NCBI RefSeq assembly: GCF_023218075.1
Contig: NZ_JALPTB010000021.1
Span: 1 to 64,000, forward strand
Origin: Rhodococcus sp. HM1
GTDB lineage: Bacteria > Actinomycetota > Actinomycetes > Mycobacteriales > Mycobacteriaceae
Direction of reading: 5' to 3'
Length of the DNA stretch: 64,000 bases
This document shows, piece by piece, positions 53,954-61,981 of the stretch (positions are counted from its first letter, which is position 1; every line of letters starts with the position of its first letter). The notes under the pieces are model-generated. The model was not told the origin of the DNA and searched no databases. It was given only the letters and a program-made list of their open reading frames with translations. Both the position numbers and the translations under genes were made by a program.

Positions 53954-53960
53954 ACTAAGT
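53954..53960. promoter_or_regulatory. Half-site of the shared operator
   Basis: ACTAAGT, followed by GATATAAGTGAT, in the divergent region between 52832-53914 and 54030-55424. Only one arm fits the consensus, with ATAAGT repeating it 9 bases on. Confidence 0.3.
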
Positions 53961-54029
53961 GATATAAGTGATCTGTACCATATCCGGTGGGGCGCGGTAT
54001 AGGTGACCGCTCGAGGGCAGGACGAAACG

Positions 54030-55424
54030 ATGGCGACTGCGACAGGGAGTACGACCGAGCCCGAAGCGAACAACCTCTCCCGAGATCTCGTGGACTGGAT
54101 CTGTGAGACGGCGAACGGCACCGTGGTCTCGGCCGATCGGCGACCCGGTGGCGGCCGGAGAGAAGCATGGGTGGTGGAGGTGCGCGGCGCGGACGGCACG
54201 ATCCGCCCGCTGTTCCTGCGCTACGACCGTCTCGACCCCGAGGAGAAGGGCGACGATTTCACCCTGCACCGCGAGGCAGCGTTCTTCCGGGCGCTGAGCG
54301 GCACGGCGGTGCCCGTCCCGAACATCGTGGGGGTGCACCCGACCGAACAGGCCACCCTGTCCGAACTCGTACCCGGTCAGCCGTGGTTCTCCCGCCTACA
54401 CGACGAGGATCAACGAGTCTCCGTCGCATCGGATTTCATACGCATTCTCGCCGAGATGCACCGCGTAGATCCGCACCGGCTCGGGTTACCGGACCAGGAC
54501 CCCGACGCGGACCTGCGCGTGCTCGTCCACCGCGAGATCGACGCATGGGAGAAGGTCTACCGCGACTCCGGGACCAGCGACCCGTTGATCGATCTCGGGC
54601 TCGACTGGGTGCGCCGCCACGTGCCGGACGTCGACGGACCCGTGGCGATCGTGCAGGGCGACACCGGGCCGGGCAACTTCCTCTTCGAGAACGGCAAGGT
54701 CACCGCCGTCCTCGACCTCGAGCTGGGACACCTCGGCGACCCGCACGACGATCTCGCATGGGTCTCGGTCCGCGCGGTGCAGGAACCGTTCACCAACCTC
54801 CTCGAGCGGTTCGACGATTACGCGCGGGCAGCCGGAACCACCATCGATCTCGACCGGATCCGCTACTACCGGGTGCTCGCCGAACTGCGCATCGTGATCC
54901 TCGGGCACCGCAAACGTGCAGAGCCCGATCTGTTGGGTGAGGTCGGCAATGGCCTCGTGTACGGACTGCTGCACCGGAGACTGTTCCTCGAGGCCCTGGC
55001 CGACGTCGAGGGCGTGGAGGTCACCGAAGTCGATCCGGTGCCGTCGACGCCGGGAGAGCGGGACTGGCTCTACGACGCCGCGCTCGAGCAGATCCGGCAG
55101 ATCATCGTTCCACGAAGCGAAGATCCGTTCGTGATCCAGCGCAGCAAGGGCTTGGCCCGAATCCTGAAGTACCTGCGTGAGGCATCCTCTGTGTCGGCGG
55201 CCGTCGAGCAGCAGGACCTGGACGCTCTCGAATCGGTGCTCGAATACCGGCCGTCGTCGGTGTCGGCAGGCACCGTCAAGCTGGTGAAGCGGTGCCTCGA
55301 GGGCACGGTGCCGCTCGGGACCACGGTGGGTGTGCTCCTGCGGCAGGTGGCCGGCGAGACGCAGGCGCTGCGTCCCGCAATGGGAGTGCTCGCGGACCGG
55401 CACTTCGATCCTCTCGGGCGATGA
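54030..55424 (+). CDS. Phosphotransferase-family (APH-fold) kinase, long form
   Basis: 464 residues. APH fold in the first 330: GGGRREAWVVEVRG (nucleotide loop), FLRYDRL, the catalytic loop IVQGDTGPGNFLFENGKV (Asp and Asn) and the metal Asp in AVLDLELGHLGDPHDDLAW. A helical extension of about 120 residues (KGLARILKYLREASSVSAAV) follows; it is longer than the kinase at 27833 and has no recognised domain. A phosphorylating role on a hydroxyacyl-CoA or alcohol is inferred from the ACAD10/11-like context. ATG 54030 follows GGCAGGAC; a GTG 27 bp earlier is possible. ATGA overlap with the SDR. Confidence 0.85.
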   Translation: MATATGSTTEPEANNLSRDLVDWICETANGTVVSADRRPGGGRREAWVVEVRGADGTIRPLFLRYDRLDPEEKGDDFTLHREAAFFRALSGTAVPVPNIVGVHPTEQATLSELVPGQPWFSRLHDEDQRVSVASDFIRILAEMHRVDPHRLGLPDQDPDADLRVLVHREIDAWEKVYRDSGTSDPLIDLGLDWVRRHVPDVDGPVAIVQGDTGPGNFLFENGKVTAVLDLELGHLGDPHDDLAWVSVRAVQEPFTNLLERFDDYARAAGTTIDLDRIRYYRVLAELRIVILGHRKRAEPDLLGEVGNGLVYGLLHRRLFLEALADVEGVEVTEVDPVPSTPGERDWLYDAALEQIRQIIVPRSEDPFVIQRSKGLARILKYLREASSVSAAVEQQDLDALESVLEYRPSSVSAGTVKLVKRCLEGTVPLGTTVGVLLRQVAGETQALRPAMGVLADRHFDPLGR

Positions 55425-56176
55425 CGGACACGCGCGGATTCGACGGAAAGATCGCTGTCGTCACGGGTGGAGCCCGGGGTATCGGACGTGCCATCTGTGA
55501 CAACCTCGCCGCCGCGGGCGCTCGTGTGGTGGTCGGATACCGTTCCAGGGCCGACGAGGCCGACGCTACGGTCGCCACCATCTGCGACGGGGGTGGGGAG
55601 GCCGTCGCCGTGCAGGTGGACGTGGCGGACCCTGAATCCGTGACGGAGTTCATGGCCGGTGCGCGCCGTGAATTCGGTGGTCCGGTCGAATTTCTCGTGA
55701 ACAATGCCGCCTATTCACGATTGCTCGAGGTCGACGAACTCACACCGCAGCGATGGGATCTGCTGTTCCGCACCAATGCCGGTGGGCCCTATCTCACGAC
55801 CTGGGCGGTCAAGGACGAGATGATCGCGGCGGGTGGCGGTGCGATCGTGAACATCTCGTCGATCAACGGTGTCTCGGCGAACGCATCGACGATCGCGTAC
55901 GGCGCGACGAAGGCCGCGCTGAACAACTTCACCCGCGGGTGTGCGCTCGCGTTCGCGAAGGACGGCATCCGGGTCAATGCCGTGGCTCCCGGACTGGTTC
56001 TGACCGAACAATCGGAGACGGTGACGGCAGAGCAGCGAGCCGCGATGGTCGAGACGATCCCGTTGGGACGGGGCGCAGCGCCGGAGGAGATCGCGTCGGT
56101 CGTGCGGTTCCTGCTGTCCGAGGAGTCCTCCTACATCACCGGCGAGACGCTCGTGGTCGCCGGCGGGCGTCACTGA
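55421..56176 (+). CDS. Short-chain dehydrogenase/reductase
   Basis: 251 residues with TGGARGIGRAICDNLAAAGA, VNNAAYSRLLEV, IVNISSINGVSANAS and YGATK. Similar to FabG-type 3-oxoacyl reductases or glucose-dehydrogenase-like SDRs. Translationally coupled to the kinase, so it probably handles the same hydroxy-thioester or alcohol before or after phosphorylation. Confidence 0.9.
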   Translation: MTDTRGFDGKIAVVTGGARGIGRAICDNLAAAGARVVVGYRSRADEADATVATICDGGGEAVAVQVDVADPESVTEFMAGARREFGGPVEFLVNNAAYSRLLEVDELTPQRWDLLFRTNAGGPYLTTWAVKDEMIAAGGGAIVNISSINGVSANASTIAYGATKAALNNFTRGCALAFAKDGIRVNAVAPGLVLTEQSETVTAEQRAAMVETIPLGRGAAPEEIASVVRFLLSEESSYITGETLVVAGGRH

Positions 56177-56199
56177 CATTCGCTACTGCACGCAGCAGT

Positions 56200-56231
56200 A
56201 CCGCACCGGATCCTTTCGGGTCGGGTGCGGT
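56200..56231. terminator. Hairpin between convergent genes
   Basis: ACCGCACC (56200-56207) pairs with GGTGCGGT (56224-56231); 16-nt loop. Placed between the SDR and the leftward reductase. Confidence 0.5.
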
Positions 56232-56236
56232 GGCTG

Positions 56237-57136
56237 TCAGATGGCGCTGGCGGGAACGTCGATTTCGGACAGCACATCGAGCCGGTCGGGATGGGGCTGC
56301 CAGCCGAGTTCGCGCCGGGCGCGGGGTGCGCGTGTGCGGCTGCAGGTCGAGAAGACGATCAGTGCGGCGAAGGTGCCCCAGATCTCCACGCCCTCGGCGA
56401 GATCGATACTCCGGGCCGAAACACCGTGGCGCCGTGCGAGGGCCTCGGCGATGGTCCGGAAATTCGTTTCACCGGAAACCGCATGGTAGATCGCGCCGGT
56501 CGGGGCCTTCTCGGCCGCGAGGTAGTAGATCTCGGCGACATCGTCGACGTGCACGTTCGAATACAGATTCAGGCCGCGGCCGATGTAGCAGACGGCGCCG
56601 GTCTTTTCGATCGAGGTGCGGAAGCCGTCGAGCATGGGGGAGCGGCCGTGGCCCCAGATCATCGAGGGCCGCACGACGATGCCGCGGATGCCCCGTGCGC
56701 CGGCCGCGCGCACGAGATTCTCGGTGTCGACGCGGGCACCGATGTACTTGGAGCGGACGAACTCGTCGTCCTCGGCGAACGTGTCTTCGCTCCACTCACC
56801 GTCGGTGCGCTGCGAGAGCACTCCGGTGCCGGAGGTGAAGATCAGCGTCTTTCCCGATTCTGCGAGGGTGTCGAGCAGGGCTTCGATGGTGCTCCGCTCG
56901 GGTTCGAGGAGAAGCTGTGCCGCGTACACGACGACGTCTGCGTCACTCGCGAGTGCGACGGTGCCGTCGGGATCGGTAAGCAGGTCACCGAGCACCGGCT
57001 CGGCCCCTGCCTCGCGGAGCGCGGCAGCGGCCTCGTCGTTACGGACCAGACCGCGCACGGTGTGTCCACCTGCGACGAATCGCCGGACGAGCGCGGAGCC
57101 GAGAAACCCGCCTGCGCCGTAGATCAGTACCTTCAT
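56237..57136 (-). CDS. NAD(P)-dependent epimerase/reductase (extended SDR)
   Basis: 299 residues. N-terminal Rossmann motif YGAGGFLGSALVRRFVAGG (GxxGxxG), LVRN after the second strand (NADP-like), TSGTGVL and the Tyr-x3-Lys analogue at SKYIGARVDTEN, where Tyr is kept but the Lys position is Arg. Resembles dihydroflavonol-reductase or nucleoside-diphosphate-sugar-epimerase families that often reduce aldehydes or ketones in catabolic clusters. ATG 57134-57136 has GGAGGA; a longer frame upstream overlaps the divergent SDR. Divergent promoter with operator at 57189. Confidence 0.85.
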   Translation of the reverse strand: MKVLIYGAGGFLGSALVRRFVAGGHTVRGLVRNDEAAAALREAGAEPVLGDLLTDPDGTVALASDADVVVYAAQLLLEPERSTIEALLDTLAESGKTLIFTSGTGVLSQRTDGEWSEDTFAEDDEFVRSKYIGARVDTENLVRAAGARGIRGIVVRPSMIWGHGRSPMLDGFRTSIEKTGAVCYIGRGLNLYSNVHVDDVAEIYYLAAEKAPTGAIYHAVSGETNFRTIAEALARRHGVSARSIDLAEGVEIWGTFAALIVFSTCSRTRAPRARRELGWQPHPDRLDVLSEIDVPASAI

Positions 57137-57188
57137 GTGTCCTCCATGGACTGTCGTCGATCCCGTACAGTGTGTTATAACCCAGATC

Positions 57189-57204
57189 ACATAGTTTACT
57201 AAGT
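57189..57204. promoter_or_regulatory. Shared operator between reductase and SDR
   Basis: ACATAGT-TT-ACTAAGT, one mismatch between arms. It lies 22 bp before the ATG at 57227. On the minus strand a TATAAC (57176-57181) is placed as a -10 for the leftward gene, so the palindrome would overlap its -35 region. Confidence 0.65.
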
Positions 57205-57226
57205 AACGCGATTTGTTGGAGGCTCC

Positions 57227-58009
57227 ATGGACCTCGGCCTGAAAGGCAAAGCCTTCCTCGTCACGGGCGGATCGGACGGTCTCGGATTCGCGACGGCGTC
57301 CTCGTTGGTGACCGAGGGTGCCGACGTGACGATCTGCGCTCGTAACTCCGAGCGCCTCGACGACGCAGTGCATTCCCTGTGTGCGCTCGGCGGCGGCTCG
57401 GCCGTGGGAGTGCGGGCCGACGTCACGATAGCCGCCGATCTCGACGCTCTCGTCGAGCAGACACACACGCAGTGGGGAAGGCTCGACGGGCTGGTCAATT
57501 CGGCCGGTGCGCACAGCGGCGGCGCGTTCGAAGAGATCACCGACGACGCCTGGCATGCGGACTTCGACCTGAAGTTCCTCGCCGCGGTGCGCGCGAGCCG
57601 CGCAGCGGTCCCGTACCTGAAGGAATCGAAGGGCGTGATCCTCAACGTACTCAGCACCGGCGCCCGGGCCCCTGGTGCCGGCGGCGGCATGCCCAGCTCG
57701 CCGCTGCGCGCGGCAGGTCTGAGTCTGACGAAGGCGCTGGCAGGCGAGTTCGGCCCCGATGGAGTCCGGGTGGTCGCGATGCTCGTCGGCATCATCCGCA
57801 GCGGGCAGATCGTGCGGCCGGCGATGGAGGCAGGCCGCGATGTCGAGGAGTACCTCGCCAAGGTCGCCGACCGGATGAAGATCCCGCTCGGCCGGGTGGG
57901 TGAACCGCACGAATTCGGCGACACCGCGGCCTTCCTGCTCTCACCTCGTGCCGGTTACCTCACGGGCACGGCTGTTCACGTCGATGGCGGTTTCTGTCCG
58001 GTCATCTGA
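57227..58009 (+). CDS. SDR-family protein lacking the catalytic Tyr-x3-Lys
   Basis: 260 residues with a complete cofactor fold (TGGSDGLGFATASSLVTEGA, CARNSERL, LVNSAGAHSGG, ILNVLSTGARAPGAGG). Where a classical SDR has Tyr-x3-Lys before the ALTKAL helix, this reads MPSSPLRAAGLSLTKAL, so Tyr is replaced by Ser and Lys by Arg. It may be an atypical oxidoreductase, a binding protein or an enzyme using a different acid. First gene of an operon with the ThDP enzyme (30 bp downstream), crotonase and acyl-CoA dehydrogenase. Confidence 0.85.
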   Translation: MDLGLKGKAFLVTGGSDGLGFATASSLVTEGADVTICARNSERLDDAVHSLCALGGGSAVGVRADVTIAADLDALVEQTHTQWGRLDGLVNSAGAHSGGAFEEITDDAWHADFDLKFLAAVRASRAAVPYLKESKGVILNVLSTGARAPGAGGGMPSSPLRAAGLSLTKALAGEFGPDGVRVVAMLVGIIRSGQIVRPAMEAGRDVEEYLAKVADRMKIPLGRVGEPHEFGDTAAFLLSPRAGYLTGTAVHVDGGFCPVI

Positions 58010-58039
58010 CCAGTGCATCCCTATCGTGAAGGAAATCCT

Positions 58040-59677
58040 GTGAAGACCTATCAGCTTGCAGCCCAAGCACTTTCCGATCTCGGTGTCGGTACCGTCTTCG
58101 GACTCATGGGGGACGCCAACCTCGCGTATCTCGGCAACTTCGTGGAGAACCACGGCGGTGAGTTCGTTGCGGCCGTGGTCGAAGGCGGCGCGGTGTCGAT
58201 GGCGGACGGCTACGCCCGCATGACCGGTCGCGTGGGTGTGGCGTCTGTGACACACGGCCCGGCCGTCACGAACTGCACCACGGCGCTGGTGGAGGCGGTG
58301 CGCTCGCGCAGCGCGGTGCTGCTGCTCACCGGCAGCGCCCCCGATGTGCGCGACCATTTCCAGGACTTCGACCTGGAAGGATTCGCCCGTCTCACCGGTG
58401 CCGAATACCTGCGGGTCCGCAAGGCCGATTCGGTCGGAGCGGACATCGCCGAAGCGCTCGCCCGGGTGACCGCCACCCGCACTCCACTCGTGCTCGATCT
58501 GCCGTATGACCTGCTCGAGGTGACCGTGGCGGGTGAGGCGCCGCGCGCGGTGCCCCAGCCGCCGGTGGCCGGTGCGCCGGACCCCGTGCTCGTCGACGAC
58601 GCACTCGCCGCGCTGCTCGGCAGCGCGCGGCCGCTGATCCTCGCGGGCCGGGGTGCCGTCGTATCCGAAGCCCGCGGCGACATCCTGGCTCTGGCGCGGG
58701 CGCTCGATGCTCCGGTGATGACGACGCTGCTCGCGAAGGACTTGTTCGCCGGTGAACCCGAGAATCTCGGTGTGCACGGGTCGTTGTCGCACGCGGTGGC
58801 AATCGAAGAGCTCGGTCGCGTCGATTGTGTGCTTGCGGTGGGTGCCGCCCTGTCGTCGTTCACCACTGACAACACCGCGCTGCTGGCCGGCAAGTTCGTC
58901 ATCCAGATCGACGATCGGTCCGGCGCATTCGGGCGGTTCGCGCCTGTGCATATTCCGATTCTCGGTGATGCTGCGGGTGTGGTGCGCGCTCTGGTCGAGC
59001 GCCTGGTGGAAGCCGAGGCTCCGGCACCGTCCGGTCGTCGTGTCGCGCAGCTCGCCGAGGCGGCGCGTGGTCTCGAGGGGAAGGGCTATCGCAGCATCTC
59101 GGGCGGTGGCACCGTCGATATGCGGGACGCGATGGCCCGGTTCGCCGAGCTGCTCCCGACGGGAACTCAGGTTGTCACCGATGTCGGGCGATTCTCGTTC
59201 GCGGCGTGGAAATACCTGCCGGTCGATCCGGCGCGTTTCACCGTGCCCGGTGCGTTCGGCTCGATCGGGCTCGGTATCGCGACTGCGGTGGGCGCCGCTG
59301 CGGGCCGGCGCGACGTGCCGACGGTGTGTGTGGCCGGCGACGGCGGCGCGATGATGGGACTGGTGGAGCTGAGCACGGCGGTCCGGCACCGTCTGCCGCT
59401 CGTGCTGGTCGTACTCGACGACCACTGTTACGGCGCCGAATATCTCAAGCTCGAGGGCCTCGGACTTGCGCCCGCACACTCGGAGGTGTCGTGGCCCGGG
59501 TTCGCGGAGACGGCGCGCGCACTCGGTGCCCGCGCGGTCACGGTGCGGGACCTCGAGGAGTTTTCGCAGGTCGCGGCGCTGCTGGACGAGTGCGCCTACC
59601 CTCTGGTTATCGAGGTGAAAGCGGATCCCGCCCGGCGTCGTCCCGAGGTGGTTGCGGCTGCCGGCCATGCGCGTTGA
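58040..59677 (+). CDS. ThDP-dependent enzyme (acetolactate synthase/2-hydroxyacyl-CoA lyase-like)
   Basis: 545 residues with the three domains of the family. The ThDP-activating Glu48 lies in AVVEGGAVSMADGYAR; the middle domain has LILAGRGAVVSEA; the ThDP-Mg motif is GDGGAMMGLVELSTAV ending at VVLDDHCYGAEY, where Asp-Asp stands for the usual Asn-Asn. Possible reactions are cleavage of a 2-hydroxyacyl-CoA, decarboxylation of a 2-keto acid, or carboligation. The CoA-rich setting favours a lyase acting in alpha-oxidation-like shortening (inference). GTG 58040 follows GAAGGAAA at good spacing; an ATG frame from 58013 lacks one. Confidence 0.85.
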   Translation: MKTYQLAAQALSDLGVGTVFGLMGDANLAYLGNFVENHGGEFVAAVVEGGAVSMADGYARMTGRVGVASVTHGPAVTNCTTALVEAVRSRSAVLLLTGSAPDVRDHFQDFDLEGFARLTGAEYLRVRKADSVGADIAEALARVTATRTPLVLDLPYDLLEVTVAGEAPRAVPQPPVAGAPDPVLVDDALAALLGSARPLILAGRGAVVSEARGDILALARALDAPVMTTLLAKDLFAGEPENLGVHGSLSHAVAIEELGRVDCVLAVGAALSSFTTDNTALLAGKFVIQIDDRSGAFGRFAPVHIPILGDAAGVVRALVERLVEAEAPAPSGRRVAQLAEAARGLEGKGYRSISGGGTVDMRDAMARFAELLPTGTQVVTDVGRFSFAAWKYLPVDPARFTVPGAFGSIGLGIATAVGAAAGRRDVPTVCVAGDGGAMMGLVELSTAVRHRLPLVLVVLDDHCYGAEYLKLEGLGLAPAHSEVSWPGFAETARALGARAVTVRDLEEFSQVAALLDECAYPLVIEVKADPARRRPEVVAAAGHAR

Positions 59678-59713
59678 GCGTGCCCGGCCGGAGACTGGAC
59701 GCACACATGGATG

Positions 59714-59720
59714 ACTTAGT
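59714..59720. promoter_or_regulatory. Half-site of the shared operator
   Basis: ACTTAGT followed by AATATTTGT in the 86-bp gap before the crotonase gene; the second arm is poor. A secondary promoter inside the operon is possible. Confidence 0.3.
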
Positions 59721-59763
59721 AATATTTGTCAGGGCGCCACGCCCGTACTTTCCAGGAGGAACT

Positions 59764-60546
59764 GTGGACCTGAGCAGCTTGACCACAGTGATTGCAGAGC
59801 TGAAAGACCACGTTCTGACGATCACGCTCGATCGGCCCGACAAACTGAACTCGTTCACCGACACGATGCGGGCAGAATTCGCTGCGCTGTGGGCCTACGC
59901 GCGCGAGGAAGACGATGTTCACGTCATGGTGCTCCGGGCGAACGGGGAACGCGCCTTTTCTACGGGCGTGGACGTGAAGGAGGGCACGTTCCTGTCCGAC
60001 AACGTCTTCATGCGTCGCGATCCGGGTATCGATCTCTCGCCCAAGCACAACGGATGCTGGAAGCCGCTGATCTGTGCGGTGCACGGTATGGCGGCGGGCG
60101 GTGCGCTCTACTGGCTGAACGAGGCCGACATCATCATCGCGAGCGACGACGCCCAGTTCTTCGATCCGCACGTGTCGTACGGCATGGTTGCTGCGCTCGA
60201 GCCGATCGGCCTCGCGCATCGGATCCCGATCGGGGAGGTGCTGCGCATGGTTCTGCTGGGGCTCGACGAGCGGATGTCGGCCAAGCGGGCACTGGAGATC
60301 GGGTTCATCAGCGAGATCGTGACCCGGGACAGCTTGTGGGACCGCGCGCAGGAACTCGCAGAGCGCATCGCCGCCAAGCCTCCGGCCGCGATTCAGGGCA
60401 GCATCCGGGCCATCTGGGAGTCCAAGGACTCCGGCCGGTCCGCAGCTCTCGCAACCGGTATGTACTACACCGACCTGGGCAATCCGATCGGCAAGGCTCA
60501 GGTCGTCCGCTCAGAGGTGCCGACCCGCAAGTACGAGGTGCGCTGA
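59764..60546 (+). CDS. Crotonase-fold protein (enoyl-CoA hydratase/isomerase family)
   Basis: 260 residues. RPDKLNSFTDTMRAEFAAL, oxyanion-hole segment RAFSTGVDVKEG, VHGMAAGGALYWLNEADIII. The two hydratase Glu residues are not conserved: Ala-Leu (GGALYW) and His-Val (DPHVSYG) stand there, so a standard hydration mechanism is unlikely. GTG 59764 follows CAGGAGG. Stop to next ATG is 1 bp, so it is tightly coupled to the acyl-CoA dehydrogenase. Confidence 0.85.
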   Translation: MDLSSLTTVIAELKDHVLTITLDRPDKLNSFTDTMRAEFAALWAYAREEDDVHVMVLRANGERAFSTGVDVKEGTFLSDNVFMRRDPGIDLSPKHNGCWKPLICAVHGMAAGGALYWLNEADIIIASDDAQFFDPHVSYGMVAALEPIGLAHRIPIGEVLRMVLLGLDERMSAKRALEIGFISEIVTRDSLWDRAQELAERIAAKPPAAIQGSIRAIWESKDSGRSAALATGMYYTDLGNPIGKAQVVRSEVPTRKYEVR

Positions 60547-60547
60547 C

Positions 60548-61738
60548 ATGGAATACGGAATGACTCCGGAACTCGAGAAGTTCCGTGCCGAGGTAAGCGA
60601 ATTCGTCGCGGCCAACAAGCCGGCGATCGCCGTCAAAGCGGGGGTGCGCAGCGCGGAAGACGCGGAGGACCTCGCTCTGCTCAAGGAGTGGACCGGAAAG
60701 CTGTTCGCGGCCGGGTACGTCGGCGCCGACTGGCCCGAACGGTACGGCGGCAAGGGCTCTGCGCATTCGTCGGAGAAGGACGTCGTCGTCGGCGAGGAAC
60801 TCGCGCGCGGCCGCGCGCCGGCCGCCATTCAGGGTGCCGCGCATCTCGTCTCGCACGCCCTGATCGATTTCGGCACGGAGGAGCAGCGGCAGAAGTACCT
60901 GCCGGGCATTCGCTCGGGTGAGCTCATCTTCTGCCAGCTCTTCAGCGAGCCGAGCTCGGGGAGCGACCTCGCGTCGCTGCGCACCAAGGCTGTTCCCACC
61001 GAAGATGGCGGGTTCCGGGTCACCGGCCAGAAGGTGTGGACGACCAACGGACATTGGGCCGACTACGGCTACCTGCTCGCACGGACCGATCCGGATGCAC
61101 CGAAGCACAGGGGCATCAGCGCATTCATCGTCGACATGCGGCTGCCGGGTGTCGAGGTACGACCGCTGCGGGAGATGACCGGAACATCGGACTTCAACGA
61201 GGTGTTCCTCGACAACGTCGAGCTCGGACCCGACGCGTTGATCGGTGAGGTCAACCGGGGATGGGGAATTGCGAATTCGAGTCTCGGGCACGAGCGCAGC
61301 GGCGTGGCTACGAGCGCGGTACGGCTGCAGCAGAACGTCGAGGCGCTGAAGGATCTCGCCAAGAACGTGACGCGGAACGGACGTCCGGCCATCGAGGACG
61401 GTGCCGTGCAGGATCGGATCGGCGAGCTGTCGGCGGCGGTCACTGCGCTCTCGGCGATGGTGTACGCGAACATCAGCCGGTGGTCGCGCAAGACCGAGCG
61501 ACCGTACGACGCCCCGATGGCCAAGCTGATGTTCAGCGAACTCGGCGTCGACATCGCCCGTTTCGCTCTCGAGCTTTCCGGTGAAGCCGGGATTCTCGTC
61601 GAAGGAGACTCGAACGCGGTCGACCGCGGGCGGTGGCAGGACGAGTTCCTGTACGCGCGCGCCTACACGATCGCCGGTGGCAGCTCGGAGATCATGCGCA
61701 ACCTCATTGCCGAGCGTGGGCTGGCGATGCCCCGTTGA
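60548..61738 (+). CDS. Acyl-CoA dehydrogenase
   Basis: 396 residues, full single-domain enzyme. FAD-binding loop CQLFSEPSSGSDLASLRTKA, GQKVWTTNGHWADYGYLLAR, then YTIAGGSSEIMRNLIAERGL at the end. It belongs with the alpha-type dehydrogenases of steroid and branched-chain catabolism. Single-chain alpha-type members often need a beta partner; none is encoded beside it, but the fused proteins at 20695 and 32773 each supply one. ATG 60548 or 60560; the operon ends with a strong terminator. Confidence 0.92.
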   Translation: MEYGMTPELEKFRAEVSEFVAANKPAIAVKAGVRSAEDAEDLALLKEWTGKLFAAGYVGADWPERYGGKGSAHSSEKDVVVGEELARGRAPAAIQGAAHLVSHALIDFGTEEQRQKYLPGIRSGELIFCQLFSEPSSGSDLASLRTKAVPTEDGGFRVTGQKVWTTNGHWADYGYLLARTDPDAPKHRGISAFIVDMRLPGVEVRPLREMTGTSDFNEVFLDNVELGPDALIGEVNRGWGIANSSLGHERSGVATSAVRLQQNVEALKDLAKNVTRNGRPAIEDGAVQDRIGELSAAVTALSAMVYANISRWSRKTERPYDAPMAKLMFSELGVDIARFALELSGEAGILVEGDSNAVDRGRWQDEFLYARAYTIAGGSSEIMRNLIAERGLAMPR

Positions 61739-61753
61739 GCTGCGGCACAGGAG

Positions 61754-61779
61754 CGGGGAGGATCCACGGATCCTCCCCG
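61754..61779 (+). terminator. Strong intrinsic terminator
   Basis: 12-bp perfect stem CGGGGAGGATCC (61754-61765) with 61768-61779 and a minimal loop, followed by TTTCGTCTTT. Ends the SDR/ThDP/crotonase/dehydrogenase operon. Confidence 0.9.
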
Positions 61780-61835
61780 TTTCGTCTTTGCGGGCAGGGC
61801 GCAGGATTCAGGCGCGGACACGGCATCAAACGCAA

Positions 61836-61864
61836 TTGACCTAGTTAACTATGTGATCTATCTT
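61836..61864 (+). promoter_or_regulatory. Promoter overlapped by the shared operator, before the third ligase
   Basis: TTGACC (61836-61841), 17 nt, TATCTT (61859-61864). The palindrome ACCTAGT-TA-ACTATGT (61839-61854, one arm mismatch) covers the -35 end and the spacer, the classic geometry for repression. The ATG at 61982 leaves a leader of about 110 nt. Confidence 0.7.
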
Positions 61865-61981
61865 TATTTCAAGGCGTTCTACTCGATGCCGCCGAAGGGC
61901 GGTTGGCGGGAGCGTCACGAAACCGGTACCGATGCAGGAAGAACGCGGATTTTTCCCGTCGGCAGAAGTGGGAGGCATCGA

